Part shown: positions 38,619 to 48,600 of the stretch, piece by piece
How positions within the stretch are numbered: position 1 is the stretch's first letter
Layout: each line of letters begins with the position of its first letter
NCBI RefSeq assembly: GCF_001640025.1
Contig: NC_031674.1
Span: 4,526,001 to 4,590,000 of the forward strand
Source: Sugiyamaella lignohabitans
Lineage: Eukaryota > Ascomycota > Dipodascomycetes > Dipodascales > Trichomonascaceae
Direction: 5' to 3'
DNA: 64,000 nt
Notes under the pieces: model-generated
The model's database searches: none
What the model saw: the letters and a program-made list of their open reading frames with translations, nothing else
Told to the model about the DNA's origin: nothing
Program-made: the position numbers and the translations under genes

Positions 38619-40085
38619 ATGGTTGAGGCCGTGGCTAACACCCAGAAGAAGCGGAAGCTGGGATCGCTAGATAGCTTTGTGACGAAGCATCCACTGGGAG
38701 TGCTGCCAAAGGGAAATGCGCTTATGCTAATGGGCGGTAATGACACTGCCCTGCGTTTACAGACACTGGGTCCGTATTTTGGCAGTCTACCAGAAGAGAT
38801 TCTTATGGCGATTCTCCAGGAGATTGAATCACCTCTCGATCTGCTTCACACGGGATATGCTTGTAAAGCGTTGTATGCATATAGTTCGTTTGACGAGCTG
38901 TGGAAGTTGATGATGTATAATCAGAAACATGTACCCGAGGCATGGTATGGAAGCTGGCGACGGTCATTCTGGGGACTGGGCGCTGTTTCAGATGGACAAA
39001 AAGATGTTGACAGTTCACGGATAGTCGACTGTAGTGGAGTTGTGTATTCAGATTTTCTTTTTAGACCGTTTCAATGTTCACAGATTGACTATACCAAACT
39101 CATTGGATCAGAAGAGCATATCAGTAAACGTCAGAATATCCACTGTTTTGAGAGTGAGTCGGAGATTTCATGTGAACAGTTCGACTCAGAATGGCATAAT
39201 AAACCGTTTATGGTCCAACTGAAAGAGCGCATTGCCGACTGGACCATGGACCAGCTGTTAGAAGTGTTTGGCGACACTATCTTTTACCAGGAGTATATGA
39301 GCTGGAAGCTGAAAGTGTATGCCCAGTACATGGAAAGCAACCAGGACGAGTCGCCATTATATTTATTCGATTGTAAATCAAGTGCATTGAAAAGTTTGAA
39401 GTATCAGGTTCCACTGGCAGATATCTTCGACAACGAGAGAGACTGGTTCAACCTGTTTGGCAACCAGCGTCCAGATTACAGATGGCTGATTATTGGCTGT
39501 GGCCGTAGCGGATCCGGGTTCCATAAAGATCCCAACGGAACCAGTGCATGGAACTCGATAGTCAGTGGAGGCAGTAAATACTGGATCATGTTCCCACCAG
39601 ACTCTCCACCCCCAGGCGTGACGGTTGACGGAGAACTCGAAAGCGAGGTCACTGCTCCCGTATCAGTCGCTGAATGGTTTCTCGGCGGATTTTATGAGCA
39701 AGCGAGAAGACAGCCTGGGTTTCACGAAGGAATCTGCCATGTCGGCCAGGCCATGTACGTTCCAGCCGGCTGGTGGCATCTGGTGGTGAACCTCGACACC
39801 AGTATCGCCATGACGGGCAACTTCGTGCCCAATCCCAAACTACCATTCGTACTTGACTTCCTGAAGAACAAGTCCGACCAGATCAGCGGGTTCAAAAACG
39901 AGCTAGACTGCAAAGATGTCTTTGACAGACTCAAAACCCTCATAGCCTCGAAGTCTCCCGAAACGCTTGCAACAGCACTCGAAGGGGTCCAAAAAATCGA
40001 AAACGCCCGCAACAGTAAAGGAAAATGGCACACGCTCATCGACAGCGAAGAGAGCTCTTCTTTCTCCTTCAACTTCGACGAGTAA
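38619..40085 (+). CDS. F-box/JmjC-domain 2-oxoglutarate oxygenase (JMJD6-like)
   Basis: 488-aa protein. After a basic N-terminus ('QKKRKLG'), residues about 49-100 form an F-box ('YFGSLPEEILMAILQEI', then 'LLHTGYACKALYAYSSFDELW'), which would link it to an SCF ubiquitin ligase. The rest is a cupin JmjC domain like human JMJD6: 'WLIIGCGRSGSGFHKDPNGT' gives the Fe(II) ligands His302 and Asp304, 'SAWNSIVSGGSKYWIMFPP' the strand that follows, and 'YVPAGWWHLVVNLDTSIAMT' the distal ligand His387. All three metal ligands are intact, so it is probably an active Fe(II)/2-oxoglutarate hydroxylase or demethylase. The target is unknown. The N-terminal F-box plus JMJD6-type pairing is known in fungi and plants. 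The ATG at 38619 is clear. Confidence 0.88.
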   Translation: MVEAVANTQKKRKLGSLDSFVTKHPLGVLPKGNALMLMGGNDTALRLQTLGPYFGSLPEEILMAILQEIESPLDLLHTGYACKALYAYSSFDELWKLMMYNQKHVPEAWYGSWRRSFWGLGAVSDGQKDVDSSRIVDCSGVVYSDFLFRPFQCSQIDYTKLIGSEEHISKRQNIHCFESESEISCEQFDSEWHNKPFMVQLKERIADWTMDQLLEVFGDTIFYQEYMSWKLKVYAQYMESNQDESPLYLFDCKSSALKSLKYQVPLADIFDNERDWFNLFGNQRPDYRWLIIGCGRSGSGFHKDPNGTSAWNSIVSGGSKYWIMFPPDSPPPGVTVDGELESEVTAPVSVAEWFLGGFYEQARRQPGFHEGICHVGQAMYVPAGWWHLVVNLDTSIAMTGNFVPNPKLPFVLDFLKNKSDQISGFKNELDCKDVFDRLKTLIASKSPETLATALEGVQKIENARNSKGKWHTLIDSEESSSFSFNFDE

Positions 40086-40102
40086 ATCGAGCCCCCCCCC
40101 CT

Positions 40103-40230
40103 GTGCCTCCGGCGGCTGGGGCTCCGCCCCAGACCCCGTAGCTCCTGCTTCGCAGGAGTTGGCCCGGACCGTCGGTGCAACGACTCGAGCGCAGCGAGGT
40201 CTGGGACGGAGCCCCAGCCTCCGAAGGCCA
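40103..40230. repeat. GC-rich hairpin repeat, composite copy between convergent genes
   Basis: Left arm TGCCTCCGGCGGCTGGGG with CTCCTGCTTCGCAGGAG, linker GGACCGT, then right arm AACGACTCGAGCGCAGCGAG, GTCTGGGACGGAG, CCCCAGCCTCCGAAGGC. It starts 18 bp after the JmjC stop codon and ends about 105 bp from the RFS1-like stop codon, so both mRNAs probably contain or abut it. Confidence 0.9.
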
Positions 40231-40334
40231 GCTAGCAGTCCCGGGAAACCGCGTGAGAAGGAATTGACGAAAGAAAGTACATTAAATTAAGGGGGATAAA
40301 TTACATTGGAAAATAGGTAGACAAAATGCAGTGT

Positions 40335-41885
40335 TCACATTACGATGCAGCACTTGCTGCCGGATTTTGGCTTTTCATTTTCGGTGGGTTGGGAAGAACG
40401 GCCAGCAGCACCGGTTACGGCACCAGCAGCGCCAGAGGCAGCTCCGGCAGCGGTGTTGACAGCTCCAGTGGCAGCACCAGAGGCGGTGTGGGCAGCGCCA
40501 GAAGCAGCTCCGGTAGCAGTGTTGGCAGCACCAGTGGCAGTATTAGTGGCCTTGTTAACGGCACCAGTAGCAGCGTTGCCAGAAGCAGGGGCTCCAGAAG
40601 AAGAAGTAGCAGCGGCACCAGCAGCTCCACCAGCAGCAGCAGCAGTACCAGTAGTGGCACCAGTGGATTCGGAAGTAGAGGCATGAGCAGCAGCACCACC
40701 GTGAGCTCTGACAAGAATCTCACCAAACGACTTTCCTTGGATCTCAGCAACCTCCTTCTCAGAGGCAGATGGTTGACGAGAACCGTCGGCACCAGCATAA
40801 GCACCAGCACCCCATGGACTGCCTCCGTGAACACTATCTAAACTGCTGAGTTGAGCAAACGAGTTCTTGTATCCAAGAGGAACGTAAAGCAAACCGTGGT
40901 GAGCAAACGATGACATGGAATTTCTAATAGTCACCTCTTGACCACCACCGGGGGTACCAGTGGAAACGAATTGACCGTAGTACTTGCCATATAAGGCACC
41001 AGTGGCCCACAGACCGCCAGTAGCATCCCAGAACGAACTGAATTGAGAGGGGAAAGTACCGTAACGAGTTGGCAAGCCAAACAAGAAACCGTCGAACTTA
41101 ACCAAGTCATCTTGGGTGATGATAGGGTAGTTGGGCTTAGGAGCTGCGTGGATAGCAGTGAGGACCTCGTCGGGCAGAGTCTCAGGCAACTGGAACATCT
41201 GTGCCTCGACACCAGGGACTTGTTGAAGACCCTTGAGTTCTTCCTCAGCTAGCTGAACAATGTGTCCATAGGTGGAGTAGATGATAATCTGTAAGCAAAG
41301 TTAGTAATCTGGTATATAATTGGTGACTGGCTATAGTGCAGAGACTCTTTGTAAAAAAAAACAGTTGTCTGTGCATATGACATGGACATGTACATTAAAT
41401 GAACCTTAGTCGGTTTAGTGTGAATATAAGACAGTTTCGAGCATGAGACAAATGCAAAAAATATCAGTATAGATTTTAGAAGACAGTAACCAAAAAGTTA
41501 TGAAGTTATAGCTTCATAACTTCTTAATACTATTTAAACACTCCAGTCTGAGATAGAAAACTCCCGAGACAATAATTAACACATCTCTAACGAGTAGCAT
41601 GTAACATCAACAAAGACCCTCAGAACCAGTCAACAACACTCAATATCACATATAATCACCAAATAATGTCAATTTTCATTCGATTCATAGTCAATACCAA
41701 GTTCGAAAATCAATTGTCATTATACGACAAATATCAAAATTGTAAAAGTCAAACAAAGCCCCATAGACAATCCTTTGTCATGAACAGCTGCACAGACCAA
41801 CCAGGAACATTCGGAGTCAAGTAACAATTGTACATAATAAGCCAAGACACATTATAATAATACTTACGGCAACTTTGACGACCAT
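40335..41885 (-). CDS. YCP4: Flavodoxin-fold quinone oxidoreductase-like protein with CAAX tail (RFS1/YCP4 type), one intron
   Basis: Coding exons are 41868-41885 and 40335-41288 on the minus strand, giving 323 aa. The 18-bp first exon encodes MVVKVA; the intron has GTAAGT, a TACTAAC branch and ACAG, and joining gives 'MVVKVAIIIYSTYGHIVQLA', the flavin-binding start of the WrbA/Pst2 family. Without the intron the protein would lack its FMN loop. The fold (residues 1-203) has 'GLPTRYGTFPSQFSSFWDAT', 'GGLWATGALYGKY', '[11 protein letters not shown]' and 'PWGAGAYAG'. A linker rich in Ala, Gly and Thr (about 204-302) follows, made of imperfect repeats, and the protein ends KCCIVM, with CIVM as a possible prenylation site beside a second cysteine. 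Yeast relatives Pst2, Rfs1 and Ycp4 sit at membrane rafts (eisosomes). This linker plus tail would act as a membrane tether. Confidence 0.9.
41289..41867 (-). other. 579-bp intron of the RFS1/YCP4-like gene
   Basis: Minus-strand donor GTAAGT directly after the sixth codon, branch TACTAAC (41300-41306, plus strand GTTAGTA), acceptor ACAG at 41289-41292. It is about ten times longer than the other introns in this window and contains a perfect 11-bp inverted repeat (41495-41522). Joining the exons restores a family-typical N-terminus. Confidence 0.9.
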
Positions 41886-42423
41886 TGTTAACTTGAGACT
41901 TGACCAAAAAAAAACGTCAAAAATAGAATTGTCACAGTATAAAGTAATAACAAGGTGGAATCGCGAACTTATTACCCTTTTAAATGTATTACTGAAAATG
42001 TTTATTCGATGCAAGGAAGAGCAAAGAATATAGGCACCCCTCGTTGATTAATAAATAAGACCAGCCGCCGACGCAGTTCAAGCTGCAAGTTCAAGCTTGG
42101 TGCATATCAGGCAATTGTCAGACAGTTGGGATATAAATAAGTTCCGGGCTAGGGTCGGATCGATGCGGAAAAACCACTGCGATTCTATGCAACGGAGCGC
42201 CCTTACATTGTGGAGCTGAAGCAGAGGTATGTAAGTATCATGTATGAGCATGTAAGAGTAAGCCGTTACCATCATTTTTGGTAAGAGCCCGCTACGGACC
42301 GGAGTGATGCGGGACCATGACATCGGATAAAGAACCTGAGTTCTGTTTAGAGGTGAGTGAAGGAACTAGGTCGAATAGAGAGAAGATGAATAAAAAACAT
42401 TAAGACATGACAAAGAAACAGAT

Positions 42424-42474
42424 TTAGAAGTAGTGCAGTGGGTAATACTTAGAAGTAGTGCAGTGTGGGTAATC
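42424..42474. repeat. 25-bp tandem duplication
   Basis: TTAGAAGTAGTGCAGTG occurs at 42424 and 42449, each followed by a GGGTAAT-type sequence; the second copy has two extra bases (TGTGGG). Confidence 0.8.
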
Positions 42475-42934
42475 CTAACAGGGGCTGTATAGACATGGCT
42501 GAAGACGTACAACGAGAGAATAAGGTAACGAAGCACGTTAGTAATAAAGCCATACTAGGTAGGATCACGTAAGAACTATGCTCGGAAAGCCTATTTCCAA
42601 GGTTATCGTGGTCAGTAATGCCGTTCCATGCAGTTTATGCTTAAAGCAGGTTGTCAACTGGTCAACTGGAACACGGGCCTATCCGATCAATCAAGCTAGC
42701 CATCTGTGTCCAACCCCTCGCCAAATGTTACTGTGCACTATTGACTGTGGGTATTCCTGCCGAACATGTATCATCTCGAATGGGATTATTAATTCACTGT
42801 TCGAGCTAACAGACCAATCAATCCACCAGTCACAAATCCATCCTCAGCTAAAGAATCAGTAAGTCAATCGACCAGTCAATCAATCGAGTCCCTGTCAGCT
42901 CGTGCCCTACATGACACAACATGCTATGGGGCCG

Positions 42935-43003
42935 TCGGCAGAACGACTCGAGCGAAGCGAGAGGAGCAGCGGGCTGGGGCGGAGCCCCAGCCGCCGGAGG
43001 CAT
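42935..43003 (-). repeat. GC-rich hairpin repeat, right arm with linker
   Basis: CCGTCGGCAGAACGACTCGA, GCGAAGCGAGAGGAGCAGC, GGGCTGGGGCGGAGCCCCAG, CCGCCGGAGGCA. It begins with the composite linker, so it may be a composite that lost its left arm. Confidence 0.85.
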
Positions 43004-43671
43004 GCACCCGCACCCTCGCGTCTAATGTATAAAATAAACGAGTATCCCCAGGCTCAATTCCATATTTTGCCTGTCACTACTTTAGCAACCACATTTGTCA
43101 GCGGCAGTTGAAGACTCGCTTGTCGGGGATTTCGCCAGTCAAGGACACACATGCATAAGAACCCTGGATAATCTTGGCTAGCATTCAGCATCGGCACGCC
43201 GGGAGCGAGCAGTAGATATGTTTATTATTTCCCCTTTTCGAGCTGCATTTACTAACCCATGAATAAGAAATTTGTAATGGACAAACCGGGCCATCGACGC
43301 ATGGTGGTTCATGCAAATTGATAGAGTTTAGGGTTCTCAGAAAGATGGTTCCGCGAGGTGACAGATCGAGGACCACCACTGCTAGTTAACCAACAAGCCG
43401 TGCATTTAAATTCTAAAGCGGACAGGGTCAGGCCGGACATGTTAGGAACCACAAGTAAAACCTTAGTTCAAGGGTATAGAACGGCTTTTTTATGAGACTT
43501 GAAGGAACCGTAGCGTGTCAAACATTCCGCCCTTCCCCCTGGCTGGCCGCCGGTTCGACTGGCGTTGCTCCCGTGACGAACATACAGTAGCAATAAATGC
43601 CGGTCCATCGTGCCACAAGCGGCTGACGTCACCTCTTGCGGGCCTTATTTTTGACTGGTGTCAGGGGGCCA

Positions 43672-43811
43672 ATGCCTCTGGCAGCTGGGGCTCCGCCCCA
43701 GACCCCGTAGCTCCTGCTTCGCAGGAGATGGCTGGGACCGTGGGGAGAACGACTCGAGCGAAGCGAGAGGAGCTACGGGGTCTGGGGCAGAGCCCCAGCC
43801 GCCGGAGGCAG
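43672..43811. repeat. GC-rich hairpin repeat, best-preserved composite copy (140 bp)
   Basis: Left arm ATGCCTCTGGCAGCTGGGGC, TCCGCCCCAGACCCCGTAGC, hairpin CTCCTGCTTCGCAGGAG. Linker GGCTGGGACCGTGGGGAG. Right arm AACGACTCGAGCGAAGCGAG, AGGAGCTACGGGGTCTGGGG, CAGAGCCCCAGCCGCCGGAG, GCA. The outer parts of the two arms are near-perfect inverted repeats (about 50 bp each), so the whole unit can fold into one long hairpin or several short ones. Confidence 0.92.
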
Positions 43812-44037
43812 CATCTTCCGGTCCCGCATCATCACACCATACGAACCAGGCAAACCAGCAGCTGGTTCTACCCCCTTGTGCCCGCCAGTAGCCCGCCAAG
43901 CAACATTATACAATGGTTGCTCGAGAATAGCGTACCGGTCATGAAACTTCCCTGCAGGGATAGATACATGCATTCCGTTTAGGGTTTGCTCACACAAAGG
44001 GTGTTGATACCAGCCCCACAGTGTTTAGGAGCTTGTC

Positions 44038-44045
44038 TATAAAAG
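44038..44045 (+). promoter_or_regulatory. TATA box of PST2
   Basis: TATAAAAG, 150 bp upstream of the ATG at 44195. Confidence 0.55.
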
Positions 44046-44194
44046 GAGCCATTCATTTCCAGGAACGAGGTGTTGGTTCTGTTCGTCTGTTCATCAGGTT
44101 ACATCTCGGTTCAATTGATACAAAAGATTGTCCGATTTTAATATCCGAAAACAAAACACTACTCAAACCAACTAATCTCAACACAATTGATAAA

Positions 44195-44806
44195 ATGGCT
44201 TCTCCTAAGGTCGCTATTGTCTACTACTCCACCTGGGGCCACATCCGTACCTTGGCTACTACCATCAGACAAGGTATCGAGTCTGCTGGTGGTAAGGCCG
44301 ACCTTTACCAAATCCCTGAGACTCTGTCTTCCGAGATTCTCACCAAGATGCACGCTCCTCCTAAGTCAGACGACCCTGTCATCAGCCCTGCTGACTTGAC
44401 CAACTACGATGCTTTCTTGTTTGGTGTCCCCACTCGTTATGGTAACTTCCCCGCTCAATGGAAGGCCTTCTGGGATGCTACTGGTGGTTTGTGGGCTTCT
44501 GGTGCTCTCTGGGGTAAATATGCCGGTGTATTTGTTTCTACCGGTACCCCCGGTGGTGGTCAAGAGGTCACTGTCCTCAACTCGTTGTCCACCTTGGCCC
44601 ATCATGGTATCATCTATGTTCCTCTTGGTTATAAGCACAACTTCCACATTCTGTCCAACTTGGAGGAAATCAGAGGCGGTAGTCCATGGGGTGCAGGTAC
44701 TTTTGCTGCTCCTGATGGCTCTCGTCATCCTAGCAAGCTTGAGCTCGAATTGGCCGAAGTTCAAGGTAAGGCCTTCTGGGAAACTGTTTCTAAGGTTTCC
44801 TTTTAA
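44195..44806 (+). CDS. PST2: NAD(P)H:quinone oxidoreductase, flavodoxin fold (PST2)
   Basis: 203-aa FMN-dependent quinone reductase of the WrbA/Pst2 family, induced by oxidative stress in yeast and located at eisosomes. The frame is open further upstream, but the conserved start '[20 protein letters not shown]' (FMN phosphate loop) fixes the ATG at 44195. Other landmarks: '[20 protein letters not shown]', '[20 protein letters not shown]', '[11 protein letters not shown]', 'THAHHG'-like '[15 protein letters not shown]', and '[18 protein letters not shown]'. Length matches yeast Pst2 (198 aa). Unlike its divergent neighbour it has no C-terminal extension and no intron. Codon use is strongly biased, which fits an abundant protein. 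A TATA box lies 150 bp upstream. Confidence 0.96.
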   Translation: MASPKVAIVYYSTWGHIRTLATTIRQGIESAGGKADLYQIPETLSSEILTKMHAPPKSDDPVISPADLTNYDAFLFGVPTRYGNFPAQWKAFWDATGGLWASGALWGKYAGVFVSTGTPGGGQEVTVLNSLSTLAHHGIIYVPLGYKHNFHILSNLEEIRGGSPWGAGTFAAPDGSRHPSKLELELAEVQGKAFWETVSKVSF

Positions 44807-45657
44807 TATTAATTTTTTTTTTAAAAGAGAATTTTTAAAATAGCACTGCTATACTAGTTATAGGTGAAATAAATTATATGAGCGTCACGTGATGGTTTTT
44901 TTTTTTTTTTAAGTTGCAGTGTCTTAAAAAAGCGAGATGGGCTGGAGCCAGTCCCTGCAGTGTGCATGAAGAGGTGGGGGAGTGGTTGGGCTGGGTGGTG
45001 GTGGATTGAGAGGCATGATCAACGTGCGTGAAAGATGTAGCGGGGTGGAGGGGCAGCATATGGTTGAGAGTTAAGAGAGGGTGAAGAGCACTTGTGAGGG
45101 GAAGTCTACACTTTACTGTACATGATTATAACGAAAATGAGTTTTACATAGTGGAAATATATTGAAAAAGTATTCTGAAAAAAAAAATTTTCAAAAGAAA
45201 CTAAGCGATGTGCAAAGAAAGCCGAGATAAGATAAAGAAAAAAAGTGTGGAGTGACAAAGCATGGAGAGTCCTGACCGAACTGCTTACAATATTGTCAGC
45301 GCGGGTCCATCGGTACCAAATGTTAATCCAAAACTCGTAAATATCGTACAGGCAATCTTGGTGACAACTTGTGCTTGTCACCTTAGTCACTACTGAGTTA
45401 CATCCGTATGTGCATATGTTTATCCGTTAAATGCACCATTAGTTATCTGTTACTCATGGGATTGTCATCTCCGATTTGACGAGGTTAGGGCGCCCCTGTT
45501 CAAAAGGGCCCTATTATCCGACCAAGGGAGTTTATTGTTGATTGTATTTGTCGCTATTGAGTCAAGTAATTTATGGCCTAGTGGTTTCACATATGACTTG
45601 ACTTGAGGCCAGTGGTTGTATATTGGTTGGTTTAGAGATCAATACGCATTGAATAGC
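44807..45657. other. Intergenic region between PST2 and the ABC gene
   Basis: 850 bp with a T-run of 14 (about 44897-44910) and a TCACGTGA E-box beside it (about 44885-44892). Purine-rich stretches fill 45040-45260. No hairpin repeat occurs from here to the right end of the window. Confidence 0.55.
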
Positions 45658-48600
45658 ATGGTATTCAGATCTGACGGTGTCGATCCCGCTGGCAAGAACC
45701 ACCCAGGCATGGATGAAATTGACCTTGCCAAGGCTATGGAATGCCCTGGTGTTCTTGAAAGGCTAGAGAATTACTTTCAGGAAGTGGGCTATAAGCGGGA
45801 TCGTGCTGGTAATACCACTGGCCCTGATTTGAGTGGGAGTGGGAGTGCCACTGTAGGTGCTGGTCTCGGTGCTGGTCCTGGTGCTCATACTAGAGCTAGT
45901 GCAGGTGCTGGTCCTGGTCCTGATTCTGGGCCCGGGGCTGGATCCCCTGCTCCATCTGTTACAAGAATCACAACTAGAGATAGCTCTGGTACAGCTACAG
46001 GTAAACCAGAGACTTCAGCAGGTAGTTCCAAGACATCCGATACTGTAGATTCGGTCGGAAAAGGTAAACCTCTACCGTCAGAATTCAACGCAGATGAAAA
46101 TCTAGAAGTTTTACTTCGGGCATTGGGTCAAAGTGGTAATGGGCCCTTTCCACGTAATGCCACTCAGGAAGATATGTACCATCCAGCAGTGTCTTTTAAG
46201 GATTTAGTTGTGAAGGGCCGACCGTCAGAACCTGGTCCTATTCCAACTGTGTTCGAATTAGGAAAAAAAATTCTTCTCTTTCCAGTATCTGTGTTCAAGT
46301 TATTTGCAAAAAAAGAGTATCCAACTATTCTCCATGGATTGGACGGCATTGTGTATCCGGGAGAAATGCTGCTTGTGTTAGGCGCCAATAATGCAGGCTG
46401 TTCAACACTACTCAAAACATTATCGGGCCACATCAATGACTATTCCTTGGTTGATGGGTCGGTATGCTACGACTCTATGACATTGGACAGTCTACGACGT
46501 TCGTCTTACAGGTCTCAAGTTATATACAATTCATCAAGTAAGTACACTTTTGACTGTCAAAAATTTATTATTTGGTGGCCTATATTTGTTTACATACTTT
46601 ACTCATACTCACAAGTTTAGTTGACGCACATTTCCCTCAGTTGACGGTCAGACAGACACTCAACTTTGCAGTAGAGGCTCGCTTAGAGGATGGTAGAAGC
46701 AAGGCATATCGAGATAAAATAGTTAGCCTTTTGGCATATCAACATGGACTTACAAGTGTAATGGATTCAAAAGTTGGCAACCAGTTTGTACCTGGTACTA
46801 GTCCCCTAATGAGACACAAACTTACCGTGGCTGAAGCCGCTGCTTGTAGAGGATCTGTTTACTGCTGGGACGAGACTCCAAAATCTGTCGATTTCACAAT
46901 TGCAATTCGTGCCCTGACAAACCTTATATCGAATGTGTCCATATCAGCTGCTCACCAGGCCAATCAACGTGTATATGATCTCTATGATAAAGTGCTCATC
47001 TTATTTGATGGGCATGAGATTTTTTTTGGTAGGTCCGATGCTGCTCATACATATTTTGAGAGACTAGGCTACGCACCATCTGCTACTGAGACTACAGACG
47101 ACTTCCTAGCCCGAATAGCATCACGAGATGTAAACTGCCAGCACCGTCCAGTCCAAGAGTCTAAAGAGCTCGAAACCCATGAAAATCCCCTAATGAGACC
47201 TCAGGAACTTGAAAGAGCATGGAAAAGTTCTCCTGAATATGCCAAGCTCATCGAAGAAATTGATCAGCACAGAGCCAAACATACTTCAGATGCTAAGTTC
47301 ACCGGTCCTTTATACAGTAGAAGTTATTTGCATCAGCTCAGACTTGGAGCAAAACGCGGATATCAAAGAATTTTGGGCGATAAAATGTTCCAAATAACTC
47401 AGTTCCTCCTAGGAATTTTCAATGCCCTGGTGCTGGGACCGTTGTTTTTTAATCTAAATCCAACCACTGTGGACGCATTTTCAAAAGGTGGTGGTCTATT
47501 CTTTGCTCTAGTTTATAACATCACAATCGCTTTGATAGAGGTCGCCGTAATCATGAACAATCGACCGATTTTGCTTAAACAGAGGCGATATTACTTTATT
47601 CGCCCATCTGTTGAGAATTTTCATAGAGTAATTACCGACCTCCCATTCCGATCCATTGGCGTGTTCTTATTTGCACTTCCTTATTACTTTTTGTCCAGTT
47701 TCAGACTGGCTGCTGGCCATTTTTTCCTGTACTTGTTCGTAGTCGAACTTACCACATATGCTTTTGTCAGCTATTATCAGATGATGGCCAGTATAATTCG
47801 CGTACCCGAAGTTGGCTCCGTAGTTGTTGTTCTTAGTGTGATATTTTTCCTCTCATATTCGGGATATATGATACCAACAACGTTTATGCATCCATGGTTT
47901 AGATGGCTAAATCGAATTGATCCAATGGCATACGGTTTTGAAATTTTACTTTTAAATGAATTTCATGGCCGAAACATGACTTGTGGTCTAGTTGCACCCA
48001 GTGGGCCTGGCTATGAAAATTTGGGCCCTCCTTACCAGTCGTGTGTTATGGCTGGTGTACTACCTAATCAAGTCTTTGCTGTCGGTGATTCGTATATGGC
48101 AAATATATTTGCATATACATGGTCTCATGTTTGGCGAAATGTAGGGATTATAATTGCCCTCTGGCTGTCTTTTCTTTTAATTGGAGCTCTTGGTTCTGAG
48201 CTTTTTGCTCATGCTCCAAGAGGGTCGCAAAAACACATCTTATTCAAGAATCCTGACCGTCAAGACCAGAAATCGCTGGACGACCTGCCGTCTAGTGGCG
48301 CTATCAACAGATCTTCTAACATTTTTGAAAAAAGAGACACCTCGTATACCTGGCAACATATATCCAAGGAAGGTCTCTTAGATGATGTATCTGGGTTTGT
48401 ACAATCTGGACAGATGACTGCAATTATTAGTGAGAATCTAATGTCCCTAACAGCTTTGACAGAATTGCTGGCTCTTCGGTCTCCGACATCGGATTCTGGT
48501 AATATCCGTCTTAATGGAAGTGACCCCCGCTTGTCAAATTGTATAGGCTTTGTACAGGCTGATGATGACCATATCTCGTATCAGACTGTGAGGGAAGCTT

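Larger units (their letters stand above)
41886..44194. other. Divergent intergenic region between the two flavodoxin-fold genes
   Basis: 2.3 kb with two hairpin repeats (42935-43003 and the nearly perfect composite 43672-43811), a 25-bp tandem duplication (42424-42474) and the motif AAAACCTTAGTT (43457-43468). Small open frames, such as plus strand 42578-42862, lack domains. Confidence 0.55.

Noticed and set aside
42578..42862. 94-codon frame with several cysteines in the PST2/RFS1 gap
   Set aside because: Cysteine spacing matches no zinc-binding pattern I know and the surrounding codons show no coding bias.
45616..46620. Reading the 334-aa frame as a truncated half-transporter
   Set aside because: The GTAAGT...TTTAG intron joins it in phase to the 1.2-kb-codon frame and restores the conserved NBD1 segment; the product is one full-size protein.
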